Assembly: GCA_964546285.1 (NCBI GenBank)
Contig: CAZJJK010000010.1
Span: 1-47,023 of the forward strand
Direction of reading: 5' to 3'
DNA length: 47,023 nucleotides
DNA from: CAZJJK01 sp964546285
GTDB lineage: Bacteria > Spirochaetota > Spirochaetia > Treponematales > Breznakiellaceae
This document shows, in pieces, positions 8,120 through 17,733 of the stretch (positions within the stretch are counted from its first letter, which is position 1; every line of letters begins with the position of its first letter). A program made the position numbers and the translations under genes. The notes beneath the pieces were generated by a model, which was not told where the DNA came from, did not search any database, and saw only the letters and a list, made by a program, of their open reading frames with translations.

Positions 8120-9763
8120 ATGGAAAAGTATACAATCTTTATTATTTTGGTTGTCTTGTCCGCCGGCGTCAGCGCTTCTTTGTTTGTTTTAATCTTTGCC
8201 CGTCGCAGGGCGCCCGGTTCTCGTTATTTTGCCGCTCTAATGATAGCGAACGTGATATACGCGGGCGCTTATGTTTTTGAATTGACCGCTCCAAATCTGG
8301 CCACTATGATGGCCGCTATTAGAGTGGAATATATCGGTATTCTATCCATTCCCGCCTTATGGTTGCTTTTCGCGTTGGACTTCTCCGGCAATGTTCATTT
8401 TAGTTCGGGCGTTAGAGCTTCGTTTTTCTTCATTTTACCGTTGATTACCCTTGGTTTGATTTGGACGAATGATTTTCATTCCCTCTATTATATTTCGGTT
8501 GGCCGCGTGACTAAGCTGCCTGTTTCCGTTTTTCAGATGGAACCTGGTCCTTGGTATTATGTGAATACGGCGTTTCAATACTGTTATTTTATTATCGCGG
8601 TCACGCTTCTTTTATATAAAGCGCGTCGGCTTGGCCATGCGCTGCGCAATCAAGCCAGACTGCTGACCGCGGCCGGTTTAGTAGCCCTCATCGCCAATTT
8701 GCTCTATCTGCTTCATCTGACTCCGCTCAATCTGGATATCACCTTTATAGCCTTGATGATCTCCGGCTTATTCCTCTATTTAGGTATTTTCAAATACCAG
8801 ATGTTTGATCTCGCCCCTATCGCTCGTGAACGGGTGGTGGAATCGCTAAGAAACGGGGTTTTGGTTCTTGATCCACGAGGGCGTTTGGTGGACGTTAACG
8901 CGGCCGGCCGCCGCTTGTTGGCCGCCGCCGTTAGTGCCGCCGAAGGGAATTCCGCTATCTCGGATGATCCCGCCAAACCCTTAAGCGGCGATCAGACCTA
9001 TGCCGATGAAGGGCTCTCGCTTCTGCCTATACCCAGAAAAGGCGGCGATAAGGACTGCGAATTCTCACTCCTATACAAGGGTGAAGCGCGTCGTTATCGC
9101 GCTAGCCTGTCCAATATAACGGGAAGTAAAGCCAAACCGATCGGCGCCATCGTTACTATTGACGATGTAACGGAAACCGCCTTATTGATGGAACGTCTCG
9201 CCCGCCTGGCTTCCACCGATGAGCTTACCGGAGTAGATAATCGTCGGCGCTTTATAGATTTAGCGCGGCGTGAAACCGAGCTTGCCAAACGAAACGGCAG
9301 AAACCTGGCTGTGCTGATGATGGATTTGGATCACTTTAAACAGGTGAACGATAGTTATGGCCACGCGGCTGGCGATGAAGTCCTGCGGCAATTGGTGGAT
9401 CGTTGCCGTAAAGCGCTTCGGACTACCGATCTATTTTGTCGCTATGGTGGGGAAGAATTCGCGGTTCTTCTGCCTGACGCCGATGAATTCGGCTCTATGG
9501 AAGTAGCCGAACGCCTGCGTTTGAGAGTGGCCGAAGAGCCGATACTGTATAATAAAACACTTATTCCAATGACCATAAGTATAGGTGTAGCGACCTTAGC
9601 CCTCGGTTCCACCGAAACGATTGAAAATTTGCTGAAGCGGGCAGATCTCGCTATGTATAGGGCGAAACAGGGTGGGCGAAATACCGTCCGCGCGGCCTCG
9701 GTCAAGCCTGTCCGTAAATCCGAACCTGAACTGCCTGGCGAAGCGGTGTTGGATTCGGAGTGA
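8120..9763 (+). CDS. Diguanylate cyclase with 7TM N-terminal and PAS domains
   Basis: 547 residues. Residues about 1-225 form seven hydrophobic segments resembling the 7TM domain found at the N-terminus of some histidine kinases. A PAS-like region follows (about 235-350; ESLRNGVLVLDPRGRLVDVNAAG), then a GGDEF domain (about 365-525). The active-site motif is GGEEF (443-447), and the product-inhibition I-site RTTD (434-437) lies exactly five residues before it, so an active, feedback-inhibited c-di-GMP synthase is expected. The substrate-binding segment MMDLDHFKQVNDSYGHAAGD is intact. The stop codon overlaps the GTG start of the next gene by four bases, so the pair is translationally coupled. 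Confidence 0.92.
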   Translation: MEKYTIFIILVVLSAGVSASLFVLIFARRRAPGSRYFAALMIANVIYAGAYVFELTAPNLATMMAAIRVEYIGILSIPALWLLFALDFSGNVHFSSGVRASFFFILPLITLGLIWTNDFHSLYYISVGRVTKLPVSVFQMEPGPWYYVNTAFQYCYFIIAVTLLLYKARRLGHALRNQARLLTAAGLVALIANLLYLLHLTPLNLDITFIALMISGLFLYLGIFKYQMFDLAPIARERVVESLRNGVLVLDPRGRLVDVNAAGRRLLAAAVSAAEGNSAISDDPAKPLSGDQTYADEGLSLLPIPRKGGDKDCEFSLLYKGEARRYRASLSNITGSKAKPIGAIVTIDDVTETALLMERLARLASTDELTGVDNRRRFIDLARRETELAKRNGRNLAVLMMDLDHFKQVNDSYGHAAGDEVLRQLVDRCRKALRTTDLFCRYGGEEFAVLLPDADEFGSMEVAERLRLRVAEEPILYNKTLIPMTISIGVATLALGSTETIENLLKRADLAMYRAKQGGRNTVRAASVKPVRKSEPELPGEAVLDSE

Positions 9764-12622
9764 GCGCTGGGAATGCGGCTAGGCGCATAAGCCTTGTCTT
9801 ATTTTTCGGCGCGGCGGTATTGCAAGCTCAGGTCTTTAAGCCTTTTACCGCTTTACATGTCATCGGCACCGAAAAATTCGATATAATTTTTCCGGAAGAA
9901 GCAAGGCAGACGGCGCTTGCCCTGGCTCGTTTCGCTGACGTGATTTATATCGATATAGCTTCCCGTTTAGGAATTGAGCTGGCCGGTCGTATCCCTGTGG
10001 CGATCAGCCCGCATACCGATATTTTTAATGGCTATTACAATCCCTTTCCTTATCCTCATATCGTTCTATACGATACGCCGATGGACAGCGAGTGGTCCAG
10101 TTTTCACGAACAGCTTCATGGCATATTCACGCATGAATTGACCCACGCTATATCTCTATCGGCGAGCGGTCCTCTTACCGCCTTTCTCCGAGGCATATTT
10201 GGCGGGGTCGCGCAATTGGCCGGCTTTAACGCCCCCTTGTTTATGGTGGAGGGCGTTACCGTCAGTTTTGAAAGCTTGGAAGGTTATGGCCGCTCCAACG
10301 ATCCCTTGACGCGGCAACGCGTCCGCCAAGCTATCCGCGATGGCCTTTTTCTTGATCCGTTTCAAGCCTCCGGCGTTTACGATCTGCCGCCTCTTGGTAA
10401 CGCCTATTACGAATACGGCGGCTTGTTTTCCACCTATATCCAAAAGCGTTTTGGCATGGAAACATACGCCGAATTGTGGCGGAGGCTCGGTTCCAGTATC
10501 AGCCTTTCCCTTGATTACTATAAGCAGGGGTTTTACGCTCTTTTCGGCAAGGTTTATGGCTTGGAGTTTAAACAAGTATGGGCGGATTTCGCCGCTAGCC
10601 TGACCCTTATCGATTTAGCGGATAATTCGGGCGCTAGTGTGATAGAAGGCGAGTCACGGCTTTTGGCGACTGATGCCGCCGGCGGGCGGCTGTTCTATTT
10701 TGACTCGGTTTCGCTGGCCGTTTACGCGTATGACCCTACGAGCGGTGAAACGCGTAAGCTTTTAGACCTTGATAATACCGTTTACGATATCGATGTTGAT
10801 GAGTCGGCGCGGACTATCCTAGTGTCTTCATACCGCTATCAGGGCGACTTGGCGACCGCCGTCGTAACTGAATACTGGATAGGCGATACGCGGTCAGCTT
10901 CGCCAGCCGGAAGTCCGACTGGTCGGCGGTGGGATCATCTGCGGCGAGGCCGCTACTGGCGCGATGGCCTTATCGGCTTAGGCAATGATCGGCATATCGG
11001 CCTGTTGGTGTTTGTGGATTCCGAAGGCCGACAAACGGTGCTGGTAAAGGGGAGCGAGACGCTATCGTTCGGGATGCCGGCGCCGCTGGACGCTGAGCGG
11101 GTGGCCTTTATCGCTGTCGTGAATGGCGTTCGGAAAATCGGCCTGTATGACCGGCGTTCAGGCGCGGCGGCCTTATTGGCTGCGGACTTAAGCGATGACG
11201 CTATCCGTTGGGACTGGGTTCGCGGTCTTAGGGCTACTGGCGGTGCTTTATGGTTCAGTTACAACCATGATGATCGTTTTTATAAACTAGCTTGTATCAG
11301 GGAGGCTGATTCAGGTGTCGCCTCCGTATCTTTTTTTGGCGTAGACTATTCCGGCGGGGTATTTCTGCCCGTTTCAACCGATGGGCGGACTGTTTACTAT
11401 AAAGCCGCGTACGCCACTTGGGACGCTCTCGCCGCCTATCCTACGGCGGAATTGCCCAGCGTTGCGGCTCCGCTGCGGATAGAAGAGTGGCCATCAACAG
11501 ATCCGACGCTTTTTGAGGCAGCTTCTCCCATTTTGTCCGAGCGGCCCTTTATCGCCGCGGCCTATCTTAATCCTTTTTCCGCTTGGCTGCCTCTGCCGCT
11601 CGCGCGNNNNNNNNNNTATCGCTGGCGACAAAATCGAGTTGGATGGAGCGGGTTTTATTTCTTACCTAAGCGACCCCACCGATACCGAAACCGGCTTTTT
11701 TAGCGCCGCTTATAACTGGAAAACCATGATGGCTGAGCTTGAGCTTAATTGGACCAGTCTGGCTTTTGGCGCGCCGCTTAAGCTTACGGCGATGGATGGT
11801 ATGGATTATACGCTGGGCTCCGATAGAGCTTCGCGCCTTACACGCTTCTCGGCTGGTCTGGATTTTTCCGCCGGTCTAGGCTCCGAACGGACTCGTCTTA
11901 ACGTCTCCCCCTCCTTTGGCGCTGTCGCTGTCGCTGTCAATGACGGTTCAGAACGGAGCGCCTATGCCTGGCCGTATAGGGGCGTCTCGGTGTACGCTGG
12001 GTTAGCGACTAGCCTAAGTCTTAATCGGCGACGGCCGGCTTGGCGCGTTTTTGGGAGCGGTCTCGCTCTTCAAGCCGGCGCCAGCTTGGCCTATCCCGCT
12101 TGGCGGCCGCGCGTGGACCTAATGGCTTGGGGCGGCGCCGAATTTGGTCTTCCGCTTCGTTTTACCAGCTACGCTAGCTGGGATCCGGGCGGAATGGATC
12201 TATCCGGCGCGTCTTCCGTTTTTGGCGCGTCACCCTACAGCCACGCCGCCTGTGGCGAATATGGCGGTTTAGGCCTTTCCTGGCTGGCGGGCGCCGAAAT
12301 AGAAGCGCTTGTCCTTTCTATAGAGGCGCAAACCAATCTGTCGCATCTTTACTTTAATCGGTTTTTCGCGGGCCTGTCTTATAGGGCGGCCGTTTACGAC
12401 CAAGCCGGTTTCGTTGTTTCCGCCACTCAATCCATTAATAGTCCTGGCTTTGTTCATTCAGCGGCCTTCAAACTCGGCGCTGTCCTATCGGCAACGCCGG
12501 CGGCGGCTGTCCCCGTGAGCTTCGCTCCCTATGCCTGGGCCGCGCTAAAGCTGTCGTCACTGACAAATACGATAACTTTAGATGACATAGCGTATGGTTT
12601 TGGTCTGGACTACCGTTGGTAA
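9760..12622 (+). CDS. Exported peptidase-MA-like protein with C-terminal outer-membrane barrel (interrupted by an N gap)
   Basis: Signal peptide (ISLVLFFGAAVLQAQ), then a gluzincin-like domain: HELTH at residues 125-129 and a third-ligand motif FMVEGVTVSFES with Glu164, 35 residues later, as in the peptidase MA family. A middle part rich in short beta strands (YFDSVSLAVYAYDP, GRTVYYKAAY) suggests a propeller. The part after the gap has alternating aromatic strands and ends in FGLDYRW, typical of outer-membrane barrels. The 10-N gap at 11607-11616 puts the two halves in different frames. The gap length is a placeholder, so the change is probably artificial and this is one gene of about 950 codons. 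It begins at a GTG overlapping the cyclase stop. Whether it is proteolytically active is unknown. Confidence 0.72.
11607..11616. other. Assembly gap (10 N)
   Basis: Ten undetermined bases inside the metallopeptidase/barrel gene. The frames on the two sides differ by one base, so the true gap length cannot be 10 if the gene is intact. Confidence 0.99.
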
Positions 12623-12637
12623 GACCAGTTGGTCTTA
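12620..12637. terminator. Palindrome containing both convergent stop codons
   Basis: TAAGACCAGTTGGTCTTA has perfect 8-bp arms around GT. Its first TAA is the stop of the plus-strand barrel gene and its last TTA is the stop (TAA) of the minus-strand transporter gene. It may act as a bidirectional hairpin, although no U-run follows on either strand. Confidence 0.4.
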
Positions 12638-13534
12638 TGGCTTTACCGGATTGTTTGCCGGCTTTGCGCTTTTTTCATAGGTGGCCAGGTAGACGCCTGA
12701 AAGCACTACCGCCGCGCCGACAAACTGGATGGAGCTTAAGCGTTCTCCAAGGAAACAGAAACCCGCGATAACCGTGATAACGGGAATTAGATTTACGAAA
12801 ATGGTGGCGGTCGCCACTCCAAGAGTATGGAGAGCCTGAGCGTATAGCCAATACGCCAAGGCTGAGCAGAGTATGCCCAGGTAGGCGATATGTAAGACGA
12901 TGGTCACGTTTACCGCGCCCCAACGGGGAAATTCCGCGACCGCGAAGGGTAAAAATCCGATAAAGCCGAAGACGGTCTGCCAAAATACTATATATAGCCG
13001 AGAGCGCCGCGCGAATAAGGGCCTTGTTAACAAGCAATAGGCGGCCCAGCTAGCCGCCGCTCCCAGCATGAATAGATAACCCGCGGCGGACCCAGAGATA
13101 GCCACCGTAGCGCCCGCTACCAGATATACTCCCGCGATCGAAATGGCCGCGCCAACCCAACGCCGCTTCCGGTAGCGGACACCAGGAATAAAGATACGCT
13201 CGGATATCATGGTAAGGATAGGAATGGTCGCTATAATGATGGAAGCCTCCGACGCGCTCACTAAAAGCACACCATTATTCTCAAAATAGAAATATGAAGT
13301 TACTCCCATTAAGCCCGCTCCCGCGAGATAGGGCAGATCTTCACGGCGCAGGCGCTCGCTGGACGGGCTTGCGCGTTTAATGACGAACAAAAAAACCGTC
13401 GCTATGGCAAAGCGAATCGCGCCTAAGCTCATTGGCGGAAAAGTCGCCAAGCTAATTTTAGTTGAAATGAAAGAAAGACCCCACAGGATAATGGTGACGA
13501 TAAGGGCGATAAAGGCAAAGCGGCGTTCATTCAT
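12635..13534 (-). CDS. DMT-superfamily (EamA) inner-membrane transporter
   Basis: 299 residues with about ten hydrophobic helices in two EamA-like repeats. The first half contains WGLSFISTKISL and SAIRFAIATVFLF-like segments (GAIRFAIATVFLFVIKR), and the second half has AYLGILCSALAYWLYAQALHTLG and a conserved-looking NLIPVITVIAGFCFLGE, both typical of drug/metabolite exporters. The length matches the family. It is convergent with the barrel gene (12 bp between stop codons) and has no operon partner. Substrate cannot be predicted. Confidence 0.9.
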   Translation of the reverse strand: MNERRFAFIALIVTIILWGLSFISTKISLATFPPMSLGAIRFAIATVFLFVIKRASPSSERLRREDLPYLAGAGLMGVTSYFYFENNGVLLVSASEASIIIATIPILTMISERIFIPGVRYRKRRWVGAAISIAGVYLVAGATVAISGSAAGYLFMLGAAASWAAYCLLTRPLFARRSRLYIVFWQTVFGFIGFLPFAVAEFPRWGAVNVTIVLHIAYLGILCSALAYWLYAQALHTLGVATATIFVNLIPVITVIAGFCFLGERLSSIQFVGAAVVLSGVYLATYEKSAKPANNPVKP

Positions 13535-13593
13535 AGGCCGATGGTAGCTTTTCAGCGCGTTCCCGGCAAGCGGAGACGACAGCGATTATGGCT

Positions 13594-14103
13594 TCACTCG
13601 TTTGGCAGAAGCCGCCGGAGCGCCGTATCCTTTACCGCGCGATCGGCACTGGCGATAAATTCCTCCATGCGCGGCCTAGCCTCCGCCTGATAGATGGAAG
13701 CTTGAATGCCCAGCTCCAGACGATCCAGTTCACGGACAAAACGGGCTTCGGCGCTGACGCCGGTCTCGTAATCTTCCCATAAGGCGCGGAGCTCCTCCGC
13801 GCCTTGGAAGCCCGCGACAACGCGCTCCAGCGACTCACGCTCTCGTCTAGCCTTTTCTTGTTTTGAAACGCCGTCCACGGGCGTTATATCGCCGGCGTAG
13901 ACCTCTCCCAGTTCATGAACCAAGGCCAAAAGGACTGCCCGTTCACGGTTGATTGGACCATACGCCGGCTCCGGGGCGATCAAGGCTAGAAAAGCCACGC
14001 CAAAACTGTGGTCTGCGACCGATTCGCAAGCCAGTTCCGTCACGCCGCGCTTGAGCCAGCCTTGACGATAAAGGCGTTTAAGCCGCGCGACTTGCCTATA
14101 CAC
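13594..14103 (-). CDS. HD-domain phosphohydrolase, HDDC2/YfbR-like nucleotidase
   Basis: Probable 5'-deoxynucleotidase-type HD protein of 169 residues. Motifs: RLKRLYRQGWLKRG near the start, a first metal His in SVADHSFGVAFLAL, HELGEVYAGD where the family usually has HD, and a distal Asp in FVRELDRLELGIQA. The HE variant of the HD pair is notable but also seen among relatives. The start chosen is the GTG at 14103, with GAGGCGG eight bases upstream. It places the RLKR motif about eight residues in, as in YfbR. An upstream ATG at 14232 would add 43 residues and overlap the divergent 5'-nucleotidase gene, so it is less likely. Together with that gene it suggests nucleotide-pool housekeeping. Confidence 0.8.
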   Translation of the reverse strand: MYRQVARLKRLYRQGWLKRGVTELACESVADHSFGVAFLALIAPEPAYGPINRERAVLLALVHELGEVYAGDITPVDGVSKQEKARRERESLERVVAGFQGAEELRALWEDYETGVSAEARFVRELDRLELGIQASIYQAEARPRMEEFIASADRAVKDTALRRLLPNE

Positions 14104-14209
14104 GTTTAACGCCGCCTCGTTTGACGGGGAAAATAAAGTATCCGGATTGGGTCCTTTTGTACGCACGTAGCTCAGTATAGTATAGACTCTATAGCGGGAG
14201 GAAGACGGC

Positions 14210-14839
14210 ATGGGCGAAAGCGGTTTTATCATCGGCGTTGACTTGGATGGGGTGCTTGGCGATTTTTACGGCGCTATGCGTATCGTGGCCGCCGAGTGGC
14301 TTGATAAACCAATTAGCGGCTTAACGGAGAATGTGTCTTTTGGCCTGTCCGAGTGGCATATTGACCAATGCGGCGGCTATGAACGTTTGCATCGCTTCGC
14401 CGTTACCCAGCGTGCCTTGTTCCGCGATATGAAACCGATGAAGGACGCGCCGGTGGTGCTCCGTCGGCTTTCCGAGCGGGGCGTGCGGATACGCATTATA
14501 ACGCATCGGCTTTTTCTTAAATATTCACATCAGGAATCAGTGCGCCAAACGGTGGAATGGCTGGATTATCACGATATACCTTATTGGGACCTATGCTTTA
14601 TGAAGGATAAAGAAGCGGTTGGTGCTCATGTTTATATCGATGATTCTCCAGAAAATATCCGCCGCCTGCGCGAACGAGGCTGCCGCACCATCGTTTTTGG
14701 CAATTCCACAAACCGAGAGCTTCCCGCTCCCCGCGCCGAAAACTGGCGGGAAGCCGAGAGTTTGATTCTTCGCTATTTTGATGAATGGCATACCGGCACA
14801 CTTGGCCTCTTTGATCCCACGGCGATGGAAGCCGAATAA
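14210..14839 (+). CDS. 5' nucleotidase, deoxy (NT5C-like HAD phosphatase)
   Basis: 209 residues. The HAD motif I is GVDLDGVLGDF (nucleophile D10, acid D12). RIRIITHRLF is motif II-like, and a Lys in CFMKDKEAVGAHVYIDDSPENI belongs to motifs III/IV. This matches the PF06941-type 5'(3')-deoxyribonucleotidases, which dephosphorylate dNMPs, although bacterial members are often of unproven substrate. GGGAGGAAG precedes the ATG. It is divergent from the HD-domain nucleotidase gene with about 106 bp between the chosen starts, a plausible shared promoter region. Confidence 0.82.
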   Translation: MGESGFIIGVDLDGVLGDFYGAMRIVAAEWLDKPISGLTENVSFGLSEWHIDQCGGYERLHRFAVTQRALFRDMKPMKDAPVVLRRLSERGVRIRIITHRLFLKYSHQESVRQTVEWLDYHDIPYWDLCFMKDKEAVGAHVYIDDSPENIRRLRERGCRTIVFGNSTNRELPAPRAENWREAESLILRYFDEWHTGTLGLFDPTAMEAE

Positions 14840-14946
14840 AGCTTGTGTAGTGTCCCGAAGCTTTGTATTTCCTTTTTTTAGACTTCGGCTCACCGCGTGG
14901 CAGCGTTGTTAGCGCTCAGCTCCACATAAACAGGGCAGGCGGAACG

Positions 14947-15747
14947 CTAGCGCTTGTTCATATCGGCGTTGTTGAAAAGGCCGCTCAAATAAGTCCTTAG
15001 GTCCACTTTTATCGGCATGAGATAGAAGTTAAAGCCATTAGCGTCGCAAAAATCCAGTACGCCGCGGCCAAAAGCTATATTCCATTCCAAGTTAGGACGG
15101 AAATCGCGTGGGAAAATAGCGCGATTTCGAGTGGCCCAATAGTCGTGATTGGAGGAAGTGAGCACCGGCGATATACCCCAGAATACGGTTTTGCCCTCTA
15201 GCTGTTCAGCGTATATTTGCAGTAAGCGCGCGTCAAAAAAGGGTTGGCTCATAAAGCCGACCGCGCCTGCCGCCTCCTTTTCCCTTACATAGTCCAATTC
15301 GTTACGGATATTGGTCCTATAAGGGTCAAAAGCGGCTAGGATTTCCAGTTCAGGCATTTCACGCTTCAATTTTTTGATTAGGCTGACAGCGTCTGTCGGA
15401 TAGACCCGGCGTTTCATATCTTGTGGCGGATCGCCAGTAATAACGAGAACCGTTTTTACTCCGGCGGCGCGCAGCGCTTGAATATGGGGAAAAGGAGTGT
15501 CCAAGCTAAAATCGATGGAGCGGATATGGGGAATAAGCCCTCTACGCGCGCTAGCCATCCCTTTTATGTCGCCGCCTGATTCCTTAGACGCTTCCCCAAG
15601 AATGGAACAAGCGTCCCAAGACCGCAGCGAAAAGCGCGAAAGATCGGGAAAATTGTAGTCGGTAACGGCGGCGAAGCTTTGGCCTATAGTGTAAGCGTCC
15701 GTTAGGCTATCTATTGATCGAGGAACGAGCTCCAATGAAATACGCAT
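14947..15747 (-). CDS. Methylenetetrahydrofolate reductase-like protein
   Basis: 266 residues resembling MetF: the start RISLELVPRS corresponds to the SFEFFPP strand, HIRSIDFSLDTPFPHIQALRAAGVKTVLVITGDPP carries the TGDPP loop, LAAFDPYR the middle strand, and GAVGFMSQPFFD the FxTQxFFD substrate strand. Such enzymes reduce methylene-THF to methyl-THF with FAD. It is 20-30 residues shorter than typical MetF, and several motifs are divergent (Met-Ser for Thr in the last), so a related folate or corrinoid-linked enzyme is possible. It stands alone, and no metH or Wood-Ljungdahl genes are nearby. Confidence 0.75.
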   Translation of the reverse strand: MRISLELVPRSIDSLTDAYTIGQSFAAVTDYNFPDLSRFSLRSWDACSILGEASKESGGDIKGMASARRGLIPHIRSIDFSLDTPFPHIQALRAAGVKTVLVITGDPPQDMKRRVYPTDAVSLIKKLKREMPELEILAAFDPYRTNIRNELDYVREKEAAGAVGFMSQPFFDARLLQIYAEQLEGKTVFWGISPVLTSSNHDYWATRNRAIFPRDFRPNLEWNIAFGRGVLDFCDANGFNFYLMPIKVDLRTYLSGLFNNADMNKR

Positions 15748-15936
15748 ATGGTTTTGTATCGGGTATTGAAGATAAGGGCAAGATGCCTAAACCGCTAGAT
15801 GTATACAATAAAGCTGAAGCGCTTTGAGGAAGATCTCATATATCGGCCTAACCGTATGCTGGAGGATGAATTTTGAAATAAGCTCTTTCAATTAGTCTTG
15901 TATAACATTAAGCTAAAGCTAAGGTGGTCTATGCCA

Positions 15937-16956
15937 ATGAATATCCTAATATATGGTAGCGGTGTAATTGGCAGCGTTTACGCTGTAAATTTCACGAAAG
16001 CGGGAAATGCTGTCAGCGTTCTGGCCAGGGGGGCGCGGCTTGCGGAGCTACGTGAAGGCGGTCTGAGAATTAGGAATGTTTTTTTAGGCGATAGCGAAGA
16101 AGCTCCCGTTGAAATACTGGAAAGACTTCCAGAGGGCAAGGTGTTTAATCTGGTCCTGGTAGCGGTACGCTCCGGCCAGATCATAGCCGCCCTGAAGGAG
16201 CTCGCCCAAGCCGTGACGGCGGAGGTCGTTCTGGTTGTAGGAAACAATTTGGAAGATCACGCGGAGGAATTGGCCGTGGCCGGCGAAAAACATTTAGTCC
16301 TTGGTTTCGGCGCCTTCGGTGGGTATCGAGAAGACGGCGTCGTTTTTTATACCGATGGCCGTACCAAGGAACGCCCGGAACCTAAGCATCGATCCAAGAC
16401 GACAATCGGCGGGCTGACTCCATCGTCCCAAGCCGCTATGGAAAGGGTGAAAACGCTTTTCCTGCCGGCGGGGCTGCCATTAAGCGAGAGCGACACTATA
16501 CGCGCGTGGTTGATCTGTCATGCCGCCCTGGTCTTTCCTTTAGCCGGCGCTATTTATGCCGCCGGCGGCGATCAAGGGCGGACCTGTCGTACCAGAGACG
16601 CCCTCATTCTTTCAATACGCGCCTGTAAGGAATTAATCGGCGCTCTACGGACTCTTGGCATTCAGGTGGAACCGGATTCGCTTAAAAAGCTCTTAGCCAC
16701 CCCTGAATGGCTATTAGTAGGGATATTGCGGAAAGCCTTAACGGGAGAGGGCGCCAGGGTGGCTATGTTCGGCCACGCCAACGCCGCCCCTGGGCGGAGC
16801 GAAATATCTGGCCAAGCCAAGGTTTTGGATGACATCGTTCAGGGCGCGGGCCGGCCGCTTCCCAACTGGGCTCGCTTGCTGCCGTACTTTGACGCTACTA
16901 AAGAGGAAGACTATCTGCCGGATAGTTCGCGAAAACTGCGGTACCGTGTGTGGTGA
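15937..16956 (+). CDS. Ketopantoate reductase family (PanE/ApbA-like) oxidoreductase
   Basis: About 339 residues. An N-terminal Rossmann fold starts MNILIYGSGVIGSVYAVNFT (GxGxxG-type), with a VLARGARL loop suited to NADP(H). Further motifs are LVLVAVRSGQ and VLVVGNNLED, where PanE has K/QN in the nucleotide domain, and a C-terminal helical domain containing RAWLICHAALVFPLAG. PanE reduces 2-dehydropantoate in pantothenate synthesis, but many paralogues act on other substrates and none of the usual active-site Lys context is clear. AAGGTGG lies nine bases before the chosen ATG at 15937. An in-frame ATG at 15931 and one at 15898 are alternatives. Confidence 0.8.
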   Translation: MNILIYGSGVIGSVYAVNFTKAGNAVSVLARGARLAELREGGLRIRNVFLGDSEEAPVEILERLPEGKVFNLVLVAVRSGQIIAALKELAQAVTAEVVLVVGNNLEDHAEELAVAGEKHLVLGFGAFGGYREDGVVFYTDGRTKERPEPKHRSKTTIGGLTPSSQAAMERVKTLFLPAGLPLSESDTIRAWLICHAALVFPLAGAIYAAGGDQGRTCRTRDALILSIRACKELIGALRTLGIQVEPDSLKKLLATPEWLLVGILRKALTGEGARVAMFGHANAAPGRSEISGQAKVLDDIVQGAGRPLPNWARLLPYFDATKEEDYLPDSSRKLRYRVW

Positions 16957-16972
16957 TGCGGCCGCGTCTTCG

Positions 16973-17596
16973 CTAGATGAAATGTATCACTTCATCCAGC
17001 GCGTTTATCGTGACGCGGCCGTTTTTCGCTCCCGTTTTTTGATGACCCTTGGCGTAGATAAGGCAGGCCGCGCCGATAGCCTTCGCGACCTCATAATCGT
17101 GTTCCAGATCGCCGACGACCAGCAACTTGCCAGGGTCGTCAAGGCTGGCTATCAAATTCTTCGCCTTAAGCTCCTTGCTTACTACCGAGTGGTCGTCGTT
17201 GCCGATTATTCCCGCGAAAAAAGCGCTGATACCCTTTTGCTCAACCTGTTTCCGTAGCTCGGTTTGTTCGGTCGCCGACACGATATACTGATGAACGCCA
17301 AGTTCCTGGAGCCATGTTAAGATCGATATGGCTCCTTGGCTTAAAGCTATATCTGGAAAGGCTTTATTGTATAGAGTAAAATACTCCCCGGCGATATCCT
17401 CAAACCGCTCAGAGGTGAAAAGAAAACCTATTTCCTCATAAAAACACTGAATCGGCATCCTAAAACGCGCTCGATATGTATCCAGATCGATGGGGGCAAG
17501 ACTTCGGCGGTGAAGCAATTCATTCACTATCCTGAAATTCGCCTCCACGTCATTCAGCAGAGTGCCGTTCCAGTCCCAAATAACTGTCTGTGTCAT
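16973..17596 (-). CDS. HAD-superfamily hydrolase, phosphoglycolate-phosphatase-like
   Basis: 207 residues. Motif I is VIWDWNGTLLND: nucleophile D8, with Asn10 where the general-acid Asp usually sits. This WDWNGTLL form recurs in a Gph-like subgroup. Motif II is YIVSATEQ, a Lys follows in VVSKELKAKN, and motif IV is LLVVGDLEHDYEVAKAIG, with a cap domain between residues 15 and 90. A small phosphomonoester is the likely substrate, but it cannot be named. It is convergent with the PanE-like gene, 16 bp between stop codons. Confidence 0.82.
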   Translation of the reverse strand: MTQTVIWDWNGTLLNDVEANFRIVNELLHRRSLAPIDLDTYRARFRMPIQCFYEEIGFLFTSERFEDIAGEYFTLYNKAFPDIALSQGAISILTWLQELGVHQYIVSATEQTELRKQVEQKGISAFFAGIIGNDDHSVVSKELKAKNLIASLDDPGKLLVVGDLEHDYEVAKAIGAACLIYAKGHQKTGAKNGRVTINALDEVIHFI

Positions 17597-17733
17597 TAAA
17601 AATCCTTATCATACCCACGTGGATAACATGAGTAGCGATTGAACGCCGATGATACTATCGCTTACGCGGTATTCGCAAGCTTAAATTGCTCAAAGAAGGC
17701 TGTTCGATGGGAGCCGGTTTTGGCGTTTCCCGC

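Noticed and set aside
9760..11703. Metallopeptidase protein ending at 11703 as a separate complete gene
   Set aside because: The last residues come from reading through the N gap in the wrong frame. The barrel part resumes in the next frame straight after the gap.
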